DNA from: Malania oleifera
Lineage: Eukaryota; Streptophyta; Magnoliopsida; Santalales; Ximeniaceae
Direction of reading: 5' to 3'
NCBI RefSeq assembly: GCF_029873635.1
Contig: NC_080423.1
Span: 99,758,991-99,822,990 of the forward strand
Length of the DNA: 64,000 nt
The first letter of the stretch is position 1. The number at the start of each line of letters is the position of its first letter. The notes beneath the pieces are model-generated. The model was given only the letters and a program-made list of their open reading frames with translations, was not told the DNA's origin and searched no databases. Positions 9,966 to 21,390 of the stretch are shown here, in pieces. Made by a program: the position numbers and the translations under genes.

Positions 9966-12900
9966 AAAAGAGTCATTAAAAAACTAATCCTATAAGATCT
10001 TTGAAGTCCTTAGTTATATTGACCATGGAATTTTTTATCTAGGTTACCACATAGTCATTGAAAAAAAAAAAAAGAGGTCAACAGAAAAAAAAAACAAAAA
10101 AAATGGTTAAATAGAAGAAACAAAGTTGATTATTACTAATTCAATCCAAACTGGATAACCTAACTTTTCAACATCTTTCCATCTTTTATCAAAATGGACA
10201 TTGAAACTTAATGGATAATAGTCAATTTCTTCTTATTATGTAGAAAAAACAAGGTAAGATGTGAGATAACTAAAGCAATAAATAAAATAAAGAAGAAAAA
10301 GGATAGCCTAGAGACATAAAAAAGATCATTTGTAAAGAGAGACTTTCATAAAGAGGATAGTCTGTAACCTGTCCTCGCCTGGTAGTGCCTTTCCACCCAC
10401 TGAGAGGAGCGCACCCCCTCGCAGACAGTCAGGGCGCCCCAAAGAAGGTTGTTATTTCCATTAGTATAATATTCAAATATCCATTAAAACCCTTATGCCT
10501 TCTTTATCAAAAAAACAACTAATTAAGATGCAACACAAAAAATCAATTCTAAATCAAAGTTCTTTTTTCACTAGTGAAAATTAAAAAATGATAAAAAAGA
10601 TATGTGAAGGAACAAAATTGATACCTCATTTTTCTCTAAAGATCAAACATGAATTTCTAAGTATAGAAAGATATTTATCTAAACACAATTTTAAATACAG
10701 CGTATATATTAGGTATTTGAGGACATTTTGGAGTAAAGATCTATTTCACTAAAGTTAAGAAATAATATAAATCTTTTTTTTTTTGATATCCACTAGAAAA
10801 AGTTTGATGAGATTGATTAAAAATCTCTAAGTTCTAAGTTATAAAGAAAAAGATTATAAAATATTCTTGCATTACACACATTCACAAATTGAACTTTATT
10901 TTTCAAAAATAAACGAAAAATAAATAAAATAATGTTATAGGTTAACTTTATAACTGAAGAATCTATAAAAAAAAAAAATGAAAACCTTAATAATCACTTC
11001 TGAATAATATCTTTATACGACATGACATAAAAATATCATCAATAATTGATTCATTATATGAATTATCACTATAATCATTATAACATGATTTAGAATGAAG
11101 GAGACATTTGATTCTTCATCATCGTCCCAAAAGTCATAAAAAAGCAAGCGACCTCTTAAAGAGTCAAACTATGAGTGCAATATATCGGAAAATAAAACGA
11201 ACTTGGAAAGTCATAAAAATAATAAAACAAAAAAAAGGGGGTAATATATAAGGAATAAAGGTTGGCATTTCATTGCCTTTTACATATTGTTCTTATTTAG
11301 AAATCTTAATTAAGTTGTGGAATAAACAATTATTAACAAAAAAAAAGTAGTTCAAAATTTCATTACAAATAATATATAGACAAAATCGGAAAAAAAGGTG
11401 AGGGAAGTAGGGGAACATATAGTGAAAAGAAGTTGTTCCAACTTTTATACAAAGATTTAATGAAAAAACCCTATAATATTAAAACAATTTCTAAAAGCAA
11501 ACTTAAAGTTTAGTATTCTTTTAAAGAAGATATTTCAACAAAAAACCATAAAAACTTACAGTAAAATGAATGCATAGTTACTTCATTATCTAAAAAAAAA
11601 GATCAACTTGTATCTTACCATCTTCTTCACTAAAATTAAAGAGCTAATTCACTTTTGACATACCTTAAAAGAGCTATAGATAGTCTATTTTATGTTTTTC
11701 ATCATTTCTTTCAAAATAGGTGAAAAGAAAAGTATAAAAGAGAAAAGGCAAAAAAAAAAAAACAAACGTAAAGAGAAAAAAAAAAAACAAAGGAAAGAAG
11801 AGTCACATAAGAGAGTTCAAACTAAAAGGGATATGATAAAAATTTATTGACAAAAAAAGAGTTAAGTCACCTTACCGATAATGGCAAAAAATGGAACGAT
11901 GGTAAAAGGTAATCCCAATATTGAAAAAAAGCGAAAAAGTCCCAATACTAAAGGATAACAAATGCCGCAATACAATATTACATAAAAAAAGATTGTGAAA
12001 TCGATTATTCCCATAAGAAATTGAAAAAGAAGAGAACAAAAAGAAGTAATAGTAAAAGAAAAAAACACAAAGAAGAAAAAAAAAAAAAAAAGTAGAAAAA
12101 AACTAAGAATGTAACATAAAATTACTGATATGTTTTATCTAGGAAATTCAGTACTTGCAAAGGCCTCAAATACATGCTTAAAAAAAAAAAAGAGCATAGT
12201 CAGAGATAAAAATCTAACCATACTAACTAACAATACAAATATCGTTCCATTAATAAGGTACATTCATAGCTATGTCCAATGTACATGTTGAAACTGACTA
12301 CATGTCATGACATAATTAAAATAAAAAATCAGAACCATAACATAAAAAAAAAGAACAAAAAAGCAAACAAAAAATAACAAAGTAAAAGAAAAAATTACAT
12401 GAGCAACAAAATAGAGTTACATTGCAATAAATAGTTTGTAATCCACTTGTTGGTAAAGTCTTTTTTAGAACTTTAAAGAAGAACTTCTTTGCATACTACA
12501 AAATGGGAGAAAAAAGGAGTGGATAGGCATAAGCGAAAAAAAAAAAAAAAAAAAACCAAAAAATTTAAAAAAAACACCATAAAAAAAAAAAAAAAAAATA
12601 AAGTAAAAAAAACAAAAAAAAAAATAAGTAAAAAAAAATAAAAAAACTTCATTAAAAAATTTCACCAAAACAAAAAGTAAAAATAAAAGGTTATGAAAAT
12701 AATAATCAATCAATCTTTGTACTAAAAAATATACCAAAAAAAAAAAGATAAACGAAAAGAAGAGAAGAGAAAAAAAATTAAAAAAAGAAAAGAGAAGAGA
12801 AAGAGGAATAAAGATTGAGAAAAGAGCGAAAAAAGTAGTGAAACAAATACGAAATAATTAAACATAAAAGAATATCAACTAAACTAAAAGAAAGATGAAA

Positions 12901-14240
12901 TAAGTAATATAAAAGTACGACAAGTAATAATTAAAAAAAACAACTTCACTAAAAACAATAAAACTCCACAAAAAAACTATATAAAGAATGAACCAAAGAT
13001 ATAAAAAAAAAAACCAAACAAAAAGGTTATCGGAAATCACTAAATAAGTGGAAAAATATATTATGATGAACAAAGGTTTTGAATAACAAGTCACTAAGAA
13101 TAAAAAAGTAAAAAAAAGTAAAAAATGGACAATAAAAACGATGAAACACAAAGGTAGAAAAAAAAGAAAGTATTTAACGGCAAAATTCGATACAACTAAT
13201 TAACCACAAAATCATATCAAATTAGATGTGCCCAAACTTGAAATGCTTCTGCACAATACATAAAACAAATGATAAAAAAAAACAAGCTAGAATAAAAGAA
13301 AAGAACACGTACTAATAGACAATTTAAAATATGAAAGAAGAAGAAGTCAATGGAGAGGACAAAAAAGAAAGAGGGATATCAAACAAAAGAAGGGGGATAC
13401 CAAAAAAAAAAAAATACAGCCAAAAAAGAAGGAGAGAAAAAAAAATAAAAAAGAGCCAAAGAATGACGAAGAATATGGAAACAGAGAAGAGAAAAAAATG
13501 GAGGATGGAAAACGGGGGAGATAAAAGAGAAAAAAAGGAAAAGAAAGAATTAACAGGAAAAAAAAGAAATAAACCCGGAAAAAAAAAAAACAGAAATAAG
13601 AAAAGCAAAAAATAATAATGTAAAAAATAAAATAAACTAAAATACTAAATAAAATTCTAACAAACAGAAAATATAAAACATTAAAAGGAAAGAAATATTT
13701 ATAAGAACAATTAAGAGGTAAGACAAGGTGTTAAGATTGACAATTCACGGAAAAAAACCAAAATAAATGTGATTTGATTGTAAGTCGTTGACCTAAGAAA
13801 AGGACGACAAAGTCAACTAAAAAATTCCCAATAAGAAAAAGTGACTAAATATTATCACAATATACTAAACAAAACTAATTCATTATGGAAGAGACCCCCA
13901 CCCTTTTTTCCCCCCCCATTTTTTTTTGTTTTAGTTTGATTTTCGTTCAAACAAAAAACAAATGCACCCACACATACACTTAAAGAAATACAAAAAAATG
14001 ATAATCACCTATTCCGATAACCCACACAAAGAAACAAAAAAAAAAAAAAAAAAAAAAAACAAATACAAAAACAGAAAACAGATAAGTGTCAAACAGGACC
14101 AACGAAGGAGCCATGCTCTACACATTCCATAAGTAGTCCACACTTATACAATAACTTAAAAATGGCCAATTATCTTGGATTGGGGACATGCCCAAAGAAG
14201 ACACTAATGACGCCTCTAATTACTGATACTCCAAACACCT
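9966..14240. repeat. A-rich, strand-skewed stretch without genes
   Basis: About 4.3 kb in which A dominates the + strand, with many poly-A runs of 8-20 bases (for example near 10058, 12065, 12540, 12580, 14038) and AAAAGA/GAAAAA repeats. T runs are rare by comparison. Long ORFs (for example 13331-13615 on + and 13324-13608 on -) are only Lys/Glu- or Phe-rich translations of this composition. I recognise no TE protein, LTR or RNA gene. It follows an assembly gap directly, so consensus quality is in doubt. Confidence 0.6.
10364..10440. other. GC-rich islet in the A-rich stretch
   Basis: About 75 bases with a composition quite unlike their surroundings, including CTGTCCTCGCCTGG and GAGCGCACCCCCTCGC. 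I do not recognise it as a tRNA, rRNA or organellar segment. Confidence 0.4.
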
Positions 14241-14445
14241 AACTTACTTTCTGGCAACATTGAAGGACCAACTTCGGGCGGGGGGGACCGAGCGGTCTCG
14301 ATCTCTTGCGCCATTTTATTGTGCAGGTTTTCGATTAGCTTGGATTATTCTCCTCAAGTTCTCCAAATTAAAGCTCTTGGCTCAAAATTTGTACCATTTG
14401 CACTCAACAAAGAACATGAACAAAGGCAATGTGGGATTTGTTGTT
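14241..14445. other. 3' flank of the pseudogene
   Basis: Composition returns to normal here. It lies downstream of the minus-strand pseudogene's stop codon and may include its former 3' UTR. I see no polyadenylation signal that I would defend, and no other gene. Confidence 0.4.
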
Positions 14446-14622
14446 TCAGAAGTCATAAGTTGTGCCTTCCTGAGTAATTAGTCCAATAAACTCAAGAGCA
14501 ACACTGAGGGTATTAGCAGCCGCCAAAGACCGTAGGCTGCTTGATGACAATTTCTCCCCTTCCCCCGCCATATCCGATATGCCCCGAAACACAATGCAAG
14601 GCACCCCATTTGAAATACATGT
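14446..14622 (-). pseudogene. Exon 6 (last) of storage-protein-like pseudogene
   Basis: Acceptor CCTTGCAG, then an open frame to TGA at 14446-14448: TCISNGVPCIVFRGISDMAG, EGEKLSSSSLRSLAAANTLS and VALEFIGLI. It matches the family's C-terminus closely and keeps the RGxSDxAG motif. Confidence 0.85.
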
Positions 14623-14753
14623 CTGCAAGGACACCAACACCACCAACAATTACAGTAATTAGTCAACAATCCTCTTCAATTCCCAAGCACAAAGGAATTG
14701 GAAAATTGCCCTTACAAAAAGCACAACCTTGTTCATGGTGTGTAGTTACTCAC

Positions 14754-14981
14754 CATCATTACAATGACAGAATCATTCATCCACAGTGGAAACCAGGAAT
14801 TCTTTGAAAAGAAGTTATGCGTCTCTGTATGCTGACGATTGTCGAGGAGTTTTTAATACATCTGCATTTAATAGTAGAACTTCTCAGCACAAAGAAACAT
14901 TGAATCTCTTGGTGTGTTGGGCAGGCAAGGGGTCTCATTGAGGTTCTATTGTGGTTTGTTGGTTTTTGTCAGCTCCAAATC
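14754..14981 (-). pseudogene. Exon 5 of storage-protein-like pseudogene (frameshifted)
   Basis: Acceptor TTACAG, then DLELTKTNKPQ, a TAG (14946-14948) and NLNETPCLPNTPR. Two further frames supply LLFKEFLVSTVDE and SVIVMM, matching the VDEESAAVVM stretch of relatives that contains the conserved Glu. The donor is ATG-GTGAG at 14753. Confidence 0.75.
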
Positions 14982-15053
14982 CTGTAAAAAGTCTTAGCCT
15001 TTAATCAACATGAAAGACAGAAACATCGTCATCTGCATTGGGATGGGAAAAAC

Positions 15054-15261
15054 CTGAAGCCGAGTAGCAATACCGAACCATTTTGGCTCGACGGGAAGCC
15101 AGAAAGCTTCCTTCATTGGGTGTGTCAAGTGGAGTAAGCTGTGCGAGGGGGTGAACCTCTAGTTTGGCCAAAAAGAGATATCTCCCGTTGTTGGGAAAGG
15201 TGGTTATGGCTACAAAATCTCTTAAGGTGCTGGTTTACTGCACTTTCTCTGACTTGAATTC
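15054..15261 (-). pseudogene. Exon 4 of storage-protein-like pseudogene (frameshifted)
   Basis: Acceptor TTTAG, then EFKSEK, with a TAA at 15235-15237 after two more codons. Matching residues resume in other phases, REISLFGQTRG then AYST, and after a shift near 15117-15135 MKEAFWLPVEPKWFGIATRL. The donor is CAG-GT at 15053. Confidence 0.75.
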
Positions 15262-15423
15262 CTAAACATATTTGTTCAAACACAGATAAAAATTTTGGTA
15301 TCATGCTGCTGTATGATTCAAGAAAGGCATTGGGTTTCTTTTGAAACTAAATTAAAGAAGATCATATCAATCTGATTGAAAATTTCAGTTCAAAATGCAA
15401 TTGTGTATGGCTCAGTTTCTGAC

Positions 15424-15579
15424 CATCCATTTCCATGAAGCTGTGTAGGCAACTTGCTTTGGCACACTCACATCCCCAATGTACAATGAGTCATTAGTGC
15501 TTCCAGCTATTCCATAGTGAACCGCTCCTCGTATATCAAATGTGTCAAGCAGGATTTGCACTGTAATCCCTGCATTTAG
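15424..15579 (-). pseudogene. Exon 3 of storage-protein-like pseudogene
   Basis: Acceptor ACTCAG, then 52 uninterrupted codons: LNAGITVQILLDTFDIRG, VHYGIAGSTNDSLYIGDVSV, and a final TASWKWM ahead of the donor GT at 15423-15422. This is the best-preserved exon and covers the nucleoside-binding core (HYGIAG). Confidence 0.85.
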
Positions 15580-16357
15580 CTGAGTACAGTAGATACATAG
15601 TAGAGTCAATTCACAGCGAAGTATTAATAATAAACTATAAACTCTGATATTCATTATATGTGCTTATGTTTTAGCTTGACTTCGAAAACAACAAAGGATA
15701 AAAATTGTAGTCTGCTTTCAATTTCTAAAAATTGTTTGAATTGTTTCTCATATTCATAAGAGTAGTCTGCTTGGTATGTTGATTCAAGCCACGGTATCAT
15801 TGTGCCATTACAAGAAAGAAAATTGAGGATTGAGATTGTTTTAATTTACATTTATTCTAATTGTTCCTAAAATGTCCTCCCTCTTCTTTAAGTTTAAGAT
15901 AAAAATTAAATTCTCAACCAATGAGAAAATTAGTAAATTAATATTTTTTAAAAAGCTATTCACAAATCAATAACCCATTCATTGTCTGCATAATGGTGGT
16001 ACAATTTCGCAAACAACTCCATGGACTTGTCCTAAATTTCCAAACTACATGACAGATGCATATAGTTGCTTTGTTCCTCTCGTTTTTTCTAGAATTATCC
16101 AAAATTTCCAAAAAAAATTAAATGACAGATTTTCTTCGTTGCTTAATTTGTTTGTAATCAGATGAAGTTAAGTTGGAATTTAATAGTTCTGAAATCAATT
16201 TAGTTTAACTGAAGTTTCACGTTCAATATTCTTAAGGTAAATTTCAGTATCTTCAGTGTGTCAAATCAGTTCGAATACACCCCAAGTTAGCATAGCAATG
16301 AGCTTATTCACAACAAGAACAGTAGAAGGAAATGAAGAAAAGAAAAAGGAAGTGGAC

Positions 16358-16425
16358 CGTCTGCTACCCTGTCATAACATAAATGACATCTACACCCTTA
16401 ATCTTCCCAATGTTGAATCTCCTCC
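16358..16425 (-). pseudogene. Exon 2 of storage-protein-like pseudogene
   Basis: Acceptor TTATAG, then RRFNIGKIKGVDVIYVMTG, a perfect family match. The next codon is TAG (16364-16366), where relatives usually have Glu (MTGEQ). The donor ACG-GT at 16357 keeps phase with exon 3. With the split Gly codon it makes 23 codons. At 68 bases it is too short for an ORF scan. Confidence 0.75.
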
Positions 16426-16485
16426 CTATAAGATATAAGATAAGAACATTATCCATTAATTGGACGGCCCACATTGATTAAACCC

Positions 16486-16487
<2 letters not shown>

Positions 16488-16520
<33 letters not shown>
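16488..16520. repeat. (AG)n microsatellite at exon 1 donor
   Basis: About 16 AG units in intron 1, directly against the splice donor (minus strand: GT then CTCTCT). It produces spurious Leu-Ser repeats in translation. Confidence 0.9.
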
Positions 16521-16522
<2 letters not shown>

Positions 16523-16523
<1 letters not shown>

Positions 16524-16775
16524 AGCTATGTGAACCCAAGGAAGGAAAGAGTTGGGGACGAAGAGAGCAGAGTCTTGGAGCACAAATTCTTCAGTAGGGC
16601 AAGCCATGACCAGCCCAAAGAATGGCCCTGCCTCGTGGTTCACTCTATCCGCCACCCCACGCATTGGGTGCTTGTGCCTCAGCCCCTCCGACCCCTTCAC
16701 CATCATTAACAGCACCACCAACACCACTTCTGAGAAGCGCCGCCGCTCCACCCACGGCCGGCAGATCATGATCAT
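16523..16775 (-). pseudogene. Exon 1 of storage-protein-like pseudogene
   Basis: Starts at ATG 16775. Residues of about 14-26 (SEVVLVVLLMMVKG) look like a signal peptide core. Then come MRGVADRVNHEAGPFFGLVM and FVPNSFLPWVHIAG. The donor GT is at 16522-16521, abutting the (AG)n tract. The exon ends one base into a Gly codon, which exon 2 completes in phase. Confidence 0.8.
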
Positions 16776-17634
16776 TAGGTGATCGGACGGCAGAGAATTA
16801 CTCTTCCGGAGAAGTCGGAGGCATGGTGGTGCGGTCGGTGGGGATAGCTAGTGGGAATTAATTTAGGCATATGTTATATCTGCCATATGACTTTTCTTGT
16901 GATGTGATATAATGGTCGGACCAATTGCACATTTGCCTCAATAATTGCTTTTGCTTTTGTTTTTTGTTTTTTTTATACACTAGGCTTTCAGGACAGACTA
17001 ATTACATGCCTATGCCAGTCATACCCTCAGCCAACAGGGTAAATCGAGAATATGCGTCGCAAGCAGTAGGATTTGAATCCTAAATTTCACATTCATCCAA
17101 GTCCATTTGATGAACCTCCTTATCACCTGAGTTTATCCTCGAACACATTTTTATTTTTTGATTCACTTCTATTGTCTTCTATTAAATCATGTCTATTATC
17201 ACGTGTTGATTGTGACATAACTATTTTTTCAATAAACATTGTGTAGATTTTAACATTAAATGTTAATTATTGAATGGAAAACTTGAATTTTTTTATGTAA
17301 CCTAATTTCTAAAATGGCGAAAAAAAAAGATTGTGGGAAAGCAATGTATGAATTGCTAAAAGGCATTAGAAAAAGTTGCAAATTAAGGAATTAGGTCAAA
17401 ACTTAAAAGAAATTTAGGTGTAAGTAAAAGTCTCAAAAATATTAAAGTTTGTTTAGTTGGAGAGTAGGAAACAATTATTTTTTAAAAAAATTAAAATAAA
17501 TTGGCCCCATTTTATATTTTACTTGTTTTCCTTGCAATATAGTAATAAAATTACAAAAAAGTTATGAGCATTTTGGTAATTTATGTGTATTTAAGGAATA
17601 GTATGATTACATTTGAGAAAGCCCTGACTTTCTT
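16776..17634. other. 5' flank of the pseudogene; no gene seen
   Basis: Former promoter side of the storage-protein-like pseudogene. Sequence around 17040-17150 (GGATTTGAATCCTAAATTTC) resembles dispersed plant repeat sequence, but I cannot assign a family. The rest is AT-rich without coding signal. Confidence 0.4.
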
Positions 17635-18656
17635 GAGATATGGCATCGGAAAAACAAAATGGAAAATTGGTTCCATTATGCTCAAAAATCGTCTATTAAA
17701 GGTATTTTAATCGGACTAATTCCATGTTTGATTACGTGGTGCTTCTAGAATCGAAGATGTAAAGCGAGAATGGAAAGAGTTTATCCAAGTGCAGATCAGA
17801 TGTAAAAAAGTGCTCAATTCTTGATTAGTTTTATTGCTGAGAGCACTAATTCTTTACAAAAATTGAAGAAGTCAGACATTAAGATTTTAAATGAGTTTCA
17901 AATTAAGCATCAGGGAGTTTGCAACAGGTCTAGAAAAATTATTTCGTAAGTTAAACCTCCAGTCGGGTGAATAAAACTTAATTGTGATGGAAGTTGTAAG
18001 GGCAATTCGGATACTTCAGGAGGTGGATGAATTATTCGGAATTGTCACGGCATGGTAAAAGCGATTTTTTCAAGTTATTTTGGCAATGGTAGGAATAATA
18101 GTGCGGAATTAAAAGCAATCAGGGAAGGAATTCGTTTATATAAACGTTTGCATTATGTTAATGTAATTATTGAAAATGACTCGCGAATTGTAATTGATTG
18201 GTTTCGAACAGGTAAATGTACTTTGTGATATCTTTGAGAATTTTGGGAGGAGCTTGTGGTAGAGTTAGAATGAGTGAATGTCATGGTGATACATCAATAT
18301 AGGGAAGGTAATAGTGCGGTTGATTTTCTTACTAAAGAATGAGAAATAGTAAACAATGTAAGTTATAAAGAACAACACCTTCTACCACATTATCTAAAAG
18401 GTATCTTTCGGATGGATAGGTAGGGTTTCGTTTCCGTTCGTCGTTAGTTCAATTCTAGAGTTTTGTTTGGTGTATTTCGTTTTAATTTTGGTAGTTTTTA
18501 TATTTTTATCTCCTTTGTTAGTTATGTTAAATTTTGTTTGTCCTAATTTTAGTTAATTTGTTTTAACTTGTAACCACGGTATTACTTCGTCAAAAGTGAG
18601 GGTATATTAATAAATAAATGGAGGTGCCGCCCTCTTTTAGTAAAAAAAAAAAAAAA
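17635..18656 (+). mobile_element. 5'-truncated L1-type LINE remnant
   Basis: A decayed end of a plant L1-type LINE. The zf-RVT-like C-terminal region (LIPCLITW and neighbours near 17700-17760) is followed by an RNase H relic (17940-18345). A 3' tail contains GGAGGTGCCGCCCTCTTTTAG and a poly-A tract at 18642-18656. The 5' limit is approximate. I found no convincing target duplication. Confidence 0.65.
17940..18345 (+). pseudogene. LINE RNase H-like domain relic
   Basis: Frame segments read IKLNCDGSCKGN, SAELKAIREGIRLYKRL and VIIENDSRIVIDWF, ending in REGNSAVDFLTKE. This is the plant RVT_3-type RNase H with the D (NCDGS), E (AELKA), D (ENDS) and final D (AVDFL) positions visible. In-frame stops (for example after PPVG and after the SGGG segment) show that it is dead. 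Such domains occur at the end of plant L1-type LINE ORF2 or alone as gene fragments. Confidence 0.75.
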
Positions 18657-20652
18657 GGATAGGATAGAGCAAGAAAAAAAGAACCCAAAATGAGTTTATT
18701 TTTTTTTTTTTTATTTTTTTTTAAAGTTTTTTCTAAATAAAATTGTAATTCAAACGAACCATTAGGGTCTATTTGGATCAAGGACTTTGTTTGGGGAAAG
18801 GAAATAAGGAGGAAACTTGTTTTTTCTTGTATTTTTTTTCTATATAAAATAGTATCAAAAATGAAAGTTTATTTTAATATGACTAAAAATTAAGAAAAAC
18901 TAAATATCAATGATATGTAAAAATCAAATTTTTGTTTATAAGTTTAGTATTTTTTTTTTTTTTTCATTCTCATTTCCTTGTTAACCAAATATAAAAATGT
19001 AGATTCCTTGATATTTTCCTTTCTCTTCTCTAATATTTTCTGAGTTCCAAACATGGCCTTAAAAATTTTAAAAATTGCTAATTTATAATTCCTCATATCA
19101 ACATTTGATTTATTTCAAAAATCTTTATGTTTTAGGCATTAATTAAGAATATCTAAGAATCATTATGCTCATAAAACATTTCAATCTTTTTCTTCTTCTT
19201 TCTTGTGTGATCCAAATTTACATCAGAACAATATTATAACTGCAAATAGAATATTCCAAGACATGTGATTTCCTGAAGTTAGTGAAACTTGAAAAATAAA
19301 ATAAAATTGCTTGGGTCAAAACAGCTTAAATCTAATTAACTTGTAGTTATGGGCCGGCCCAATTCTTTTTTTAGTCCTGTCACTTTGAGCATGTTCACAT
19401 TTTATTTGGGCCTTAAATTTTATGGACTTACAGCACCTCATAGGCCCAATAAGCTCCATTCAAATGGATACTTGGGAGCCAACACTTTTGGGTACCCAAC
19501 CCATCCACCATGCTCAGAAATTTATGAACCCCCAACAGTTCTACTATTTTTGTTGCATCACTTTGCCATTATTTTTCATTCAAACTTTAAAAATCATTTT
19601 TACGGCATAAATTTCAAGTCACAGAGTTAAATTTGTATAATTTTACATCATCTTTGATTTTTAGATTGAAATAAACTGAAATTTTGAATATCGTGCATGA
19701 TAAAATCAAATGATAAATTTGATTCTATTCTCTCCGATTTTATTACATTATTATGTACCAAACATGTAGTTAAATAAAACTAATATAATTTTTTTAATAT
19801 TATATTTATTCTAAGTCAAAATTCCAAATACGGGATTTTTGAAATGCAAGATAAGTTGTTGAGAACTCTAAAATTGGAAAAGAAATTTTTTATGGAATCA
19901 TAGTCTAAACAAAATAGAACCATGGTTTAAAGGTATTTATTAAGCATAGTTTGAAAAATATAAACCCATCAATCCTTGAGTTTTTCAATTCATTAATTTA
20001 ATCCGGTATAATATCCAAGAAAAAAAAAAAAAACAGGGAGCGTTGGGTCGTGATTCTAATGTCAATGTTTGCTTTCAAGTGAGTATACTTATTTCTAGTT
20101 AAATAATGTACAGTATTAATATAATTAGAGATAAGAGTTATAAAGATACCGAAAAGATTTATCAAAAATATTCCTATCGCATGGGATCCATTAGTCCTAA
20201 CCTACGATAATAATTGACTATAACTCTAATCCTAATATAAATATTTATATTGATATATTCCTCATAAATTGAATGGCAATGATGAAATGAAATAATCATA
20301 ACCCCTAAATCAATAATCCTAATTTGACCAAGCAATTGAATCCGTATTATGGGCTCTTGGTAATATCATTGAAAAGAAGATTATCCCTGAAGGTCAATTT
20401 TAATTGTCATGATGCCATTGGGTTTTTTTAAAATAAAATAATAATAAAACAAATAAATAAAACAAGGCCGACCTAATGGCTTAGGCCCTTTATATGGAAT
20501 TTTTATTAGGCTTAAAACCTTTCACAAGATTGAGTTTCAAAACATATAACTCGAGTTTGAATCCAAAATTATTAAGAATATGTATAATTCAGTCGAATAC
20601 AAATATATTTTACATTTTCCATAGAATTTTGAAAAGAAATATATCAACATTC
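18657..20652. other. AT-rich intergenic sequence; no gene or element recognised
   Basis: No frame has family motifs. It contains T runs (18697-18722, 18946-18963) and A runs. An ORF at 19349-19630 has no recognisable motif and ordinary AT-rich composition. Confidence 0.5.
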
Positions 20653-20657
20653 ATATA

Positions 20658-21019
20658 TATAGCCAAAATTAATAGGTAATAGGAGGTCACAATCAAGAAA
20701 TCACCATTATTTCCTAGCATAAATGCCCCTAATTAATTAGTAATCCCCATAAGAAAAATAATATATTTATAAATACAGAATTAAATAAGGGCATACCGCC
20801 ACTACTATAAAAAGGTCACCCAGGGAGGAGGTAAGTATCTCAATCTGACCCATTTTTTCTTACTGTTACAATCTAGACCTCCCTTAATTCCTGACTTAAG
20901 TATCAGAGTGATCCCTCAGAGTACACCCCGAGCCCTCCAAATTGTTCTTGTTTGAATTCATATAGGTGGTCGCGGTCAAAGATTGATCCACATGAGTCAT
21001 TCAATTTTTGGTAGCAACA
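20658..21019 (+). repeat. 5' LTR of the Tat-type element
   Basis: Matches 23211-23567 throughout, sharing for example GGGAGGAGGTAAGTATCTCA and GATTGATCCAC, and ends TAGCAACA. A TATA-like ACTATAAAAAGG lies near 20804-20815, just upstream of the GGAGGAGG block. Confidence 0.85.
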
Positions 21020-21021
21020 AT

Positions 21022-21038
21022 TGGCGTCATTTGTGAGA
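21022..21038 (+). other. Primer binding site, Tat type
   Basis: TGGCGTCATTTGTGAGA resembles TGGCGCCGTCTGTGGGA, the primer site of Tat/Retand gypsy elements, one base or two after the LTR end. Confidence 0.65.
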
Positions 21039-21390
21039 ATTGGGAGGTTTTTCATCTTTGACCATGCCTAGATCACATAACTCTAAATTAGAACCCATTG
21101 TTGGAGACCAATCACCCTAATCAATTCATTCTATTTAAGCAAACAATTCATTACCAAGTGTACATTAAGTGAATTTCTAGCTTTCCAAAGGAGGGTGGAA
21201 GACATATTCACTATAATACTACACCAGAGAAAGGATCATATGGAACATGCTCCAAAGGCTACCTGAATAGAAGCAACATCCAATGGGAAGGCAATGAATC
21301 CACGAGAAGTTGTTGTAAAGGTATCAAACCCAGCTAAAAAAAGTACAAGATGCAAACAGTGTATGCATTTATGAGCAGTGGTTCTAGGAG

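Larger units (their letters stand above)
14446..16775 (-). pseudogene. Bark-storage-protein-like / nucleoside phosphorylase superfamily pseudogene, six exons
   Basis: Six minus-strand blocks in the right order match plant bark/vegetative storage proteins and their relatives in the phosphorylase (PNP_UDP_1, MTA/SAH-nucleosidase-like) superfamily: 16523-16775, 16358-16425, 15424-15579, 15054-15261, 14754-14981 and 14446-14622. Each junction has GT-AG borders. Diagnostic segments are GPFFGLVMACPTE, GRRFNIGKIKGVDVIYVMTG, LNAGITVQILLDTFDIRG followed by VHYGIAGS, MKEAFWLPVEPKWF, LNETPCLPNTPR and NGVPCIVFRGISDMAGEGEK. The SD of RGISDMAG matches the conserved Asp of the nucleosidase fold. The N-terminus has a hydrophobic signal-like stretch, as in secreted or vacuolar storage members. 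The coding sum is 1090 bases, not a multiple of three, and stops or shifts occur in exons 2, 3 and 4. I therefore call it a decayed gene, though some indels could be assembly errors. Confidence 0.85.

Noticed and set aside
13324..13615. Long ORFs on both strands (Lys/Glu-rich on +, Phe/Leu-rich on -)
   Set aside because: They mirror each other and are explained by the purine-rich composition; no motif, no codon bias, and the consensus is doubtful after the gap.
14260..14481. 73-codon + strand ORF next to the pseudogene
   Set aside because: Overlaps the 3' end of exon 6 in antisense; no homology recognised.
16488..16782. + strand ORFs starting with Arg-Glu repeats
   Set aside because: They are the complement of exon 1 and the (AG)n tract of the minus-strand pseudogene.
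19349..19630. 93-codon + strand ORF
   Set aside because: AT-rich composition, no conserved motif and no splice or TE context.
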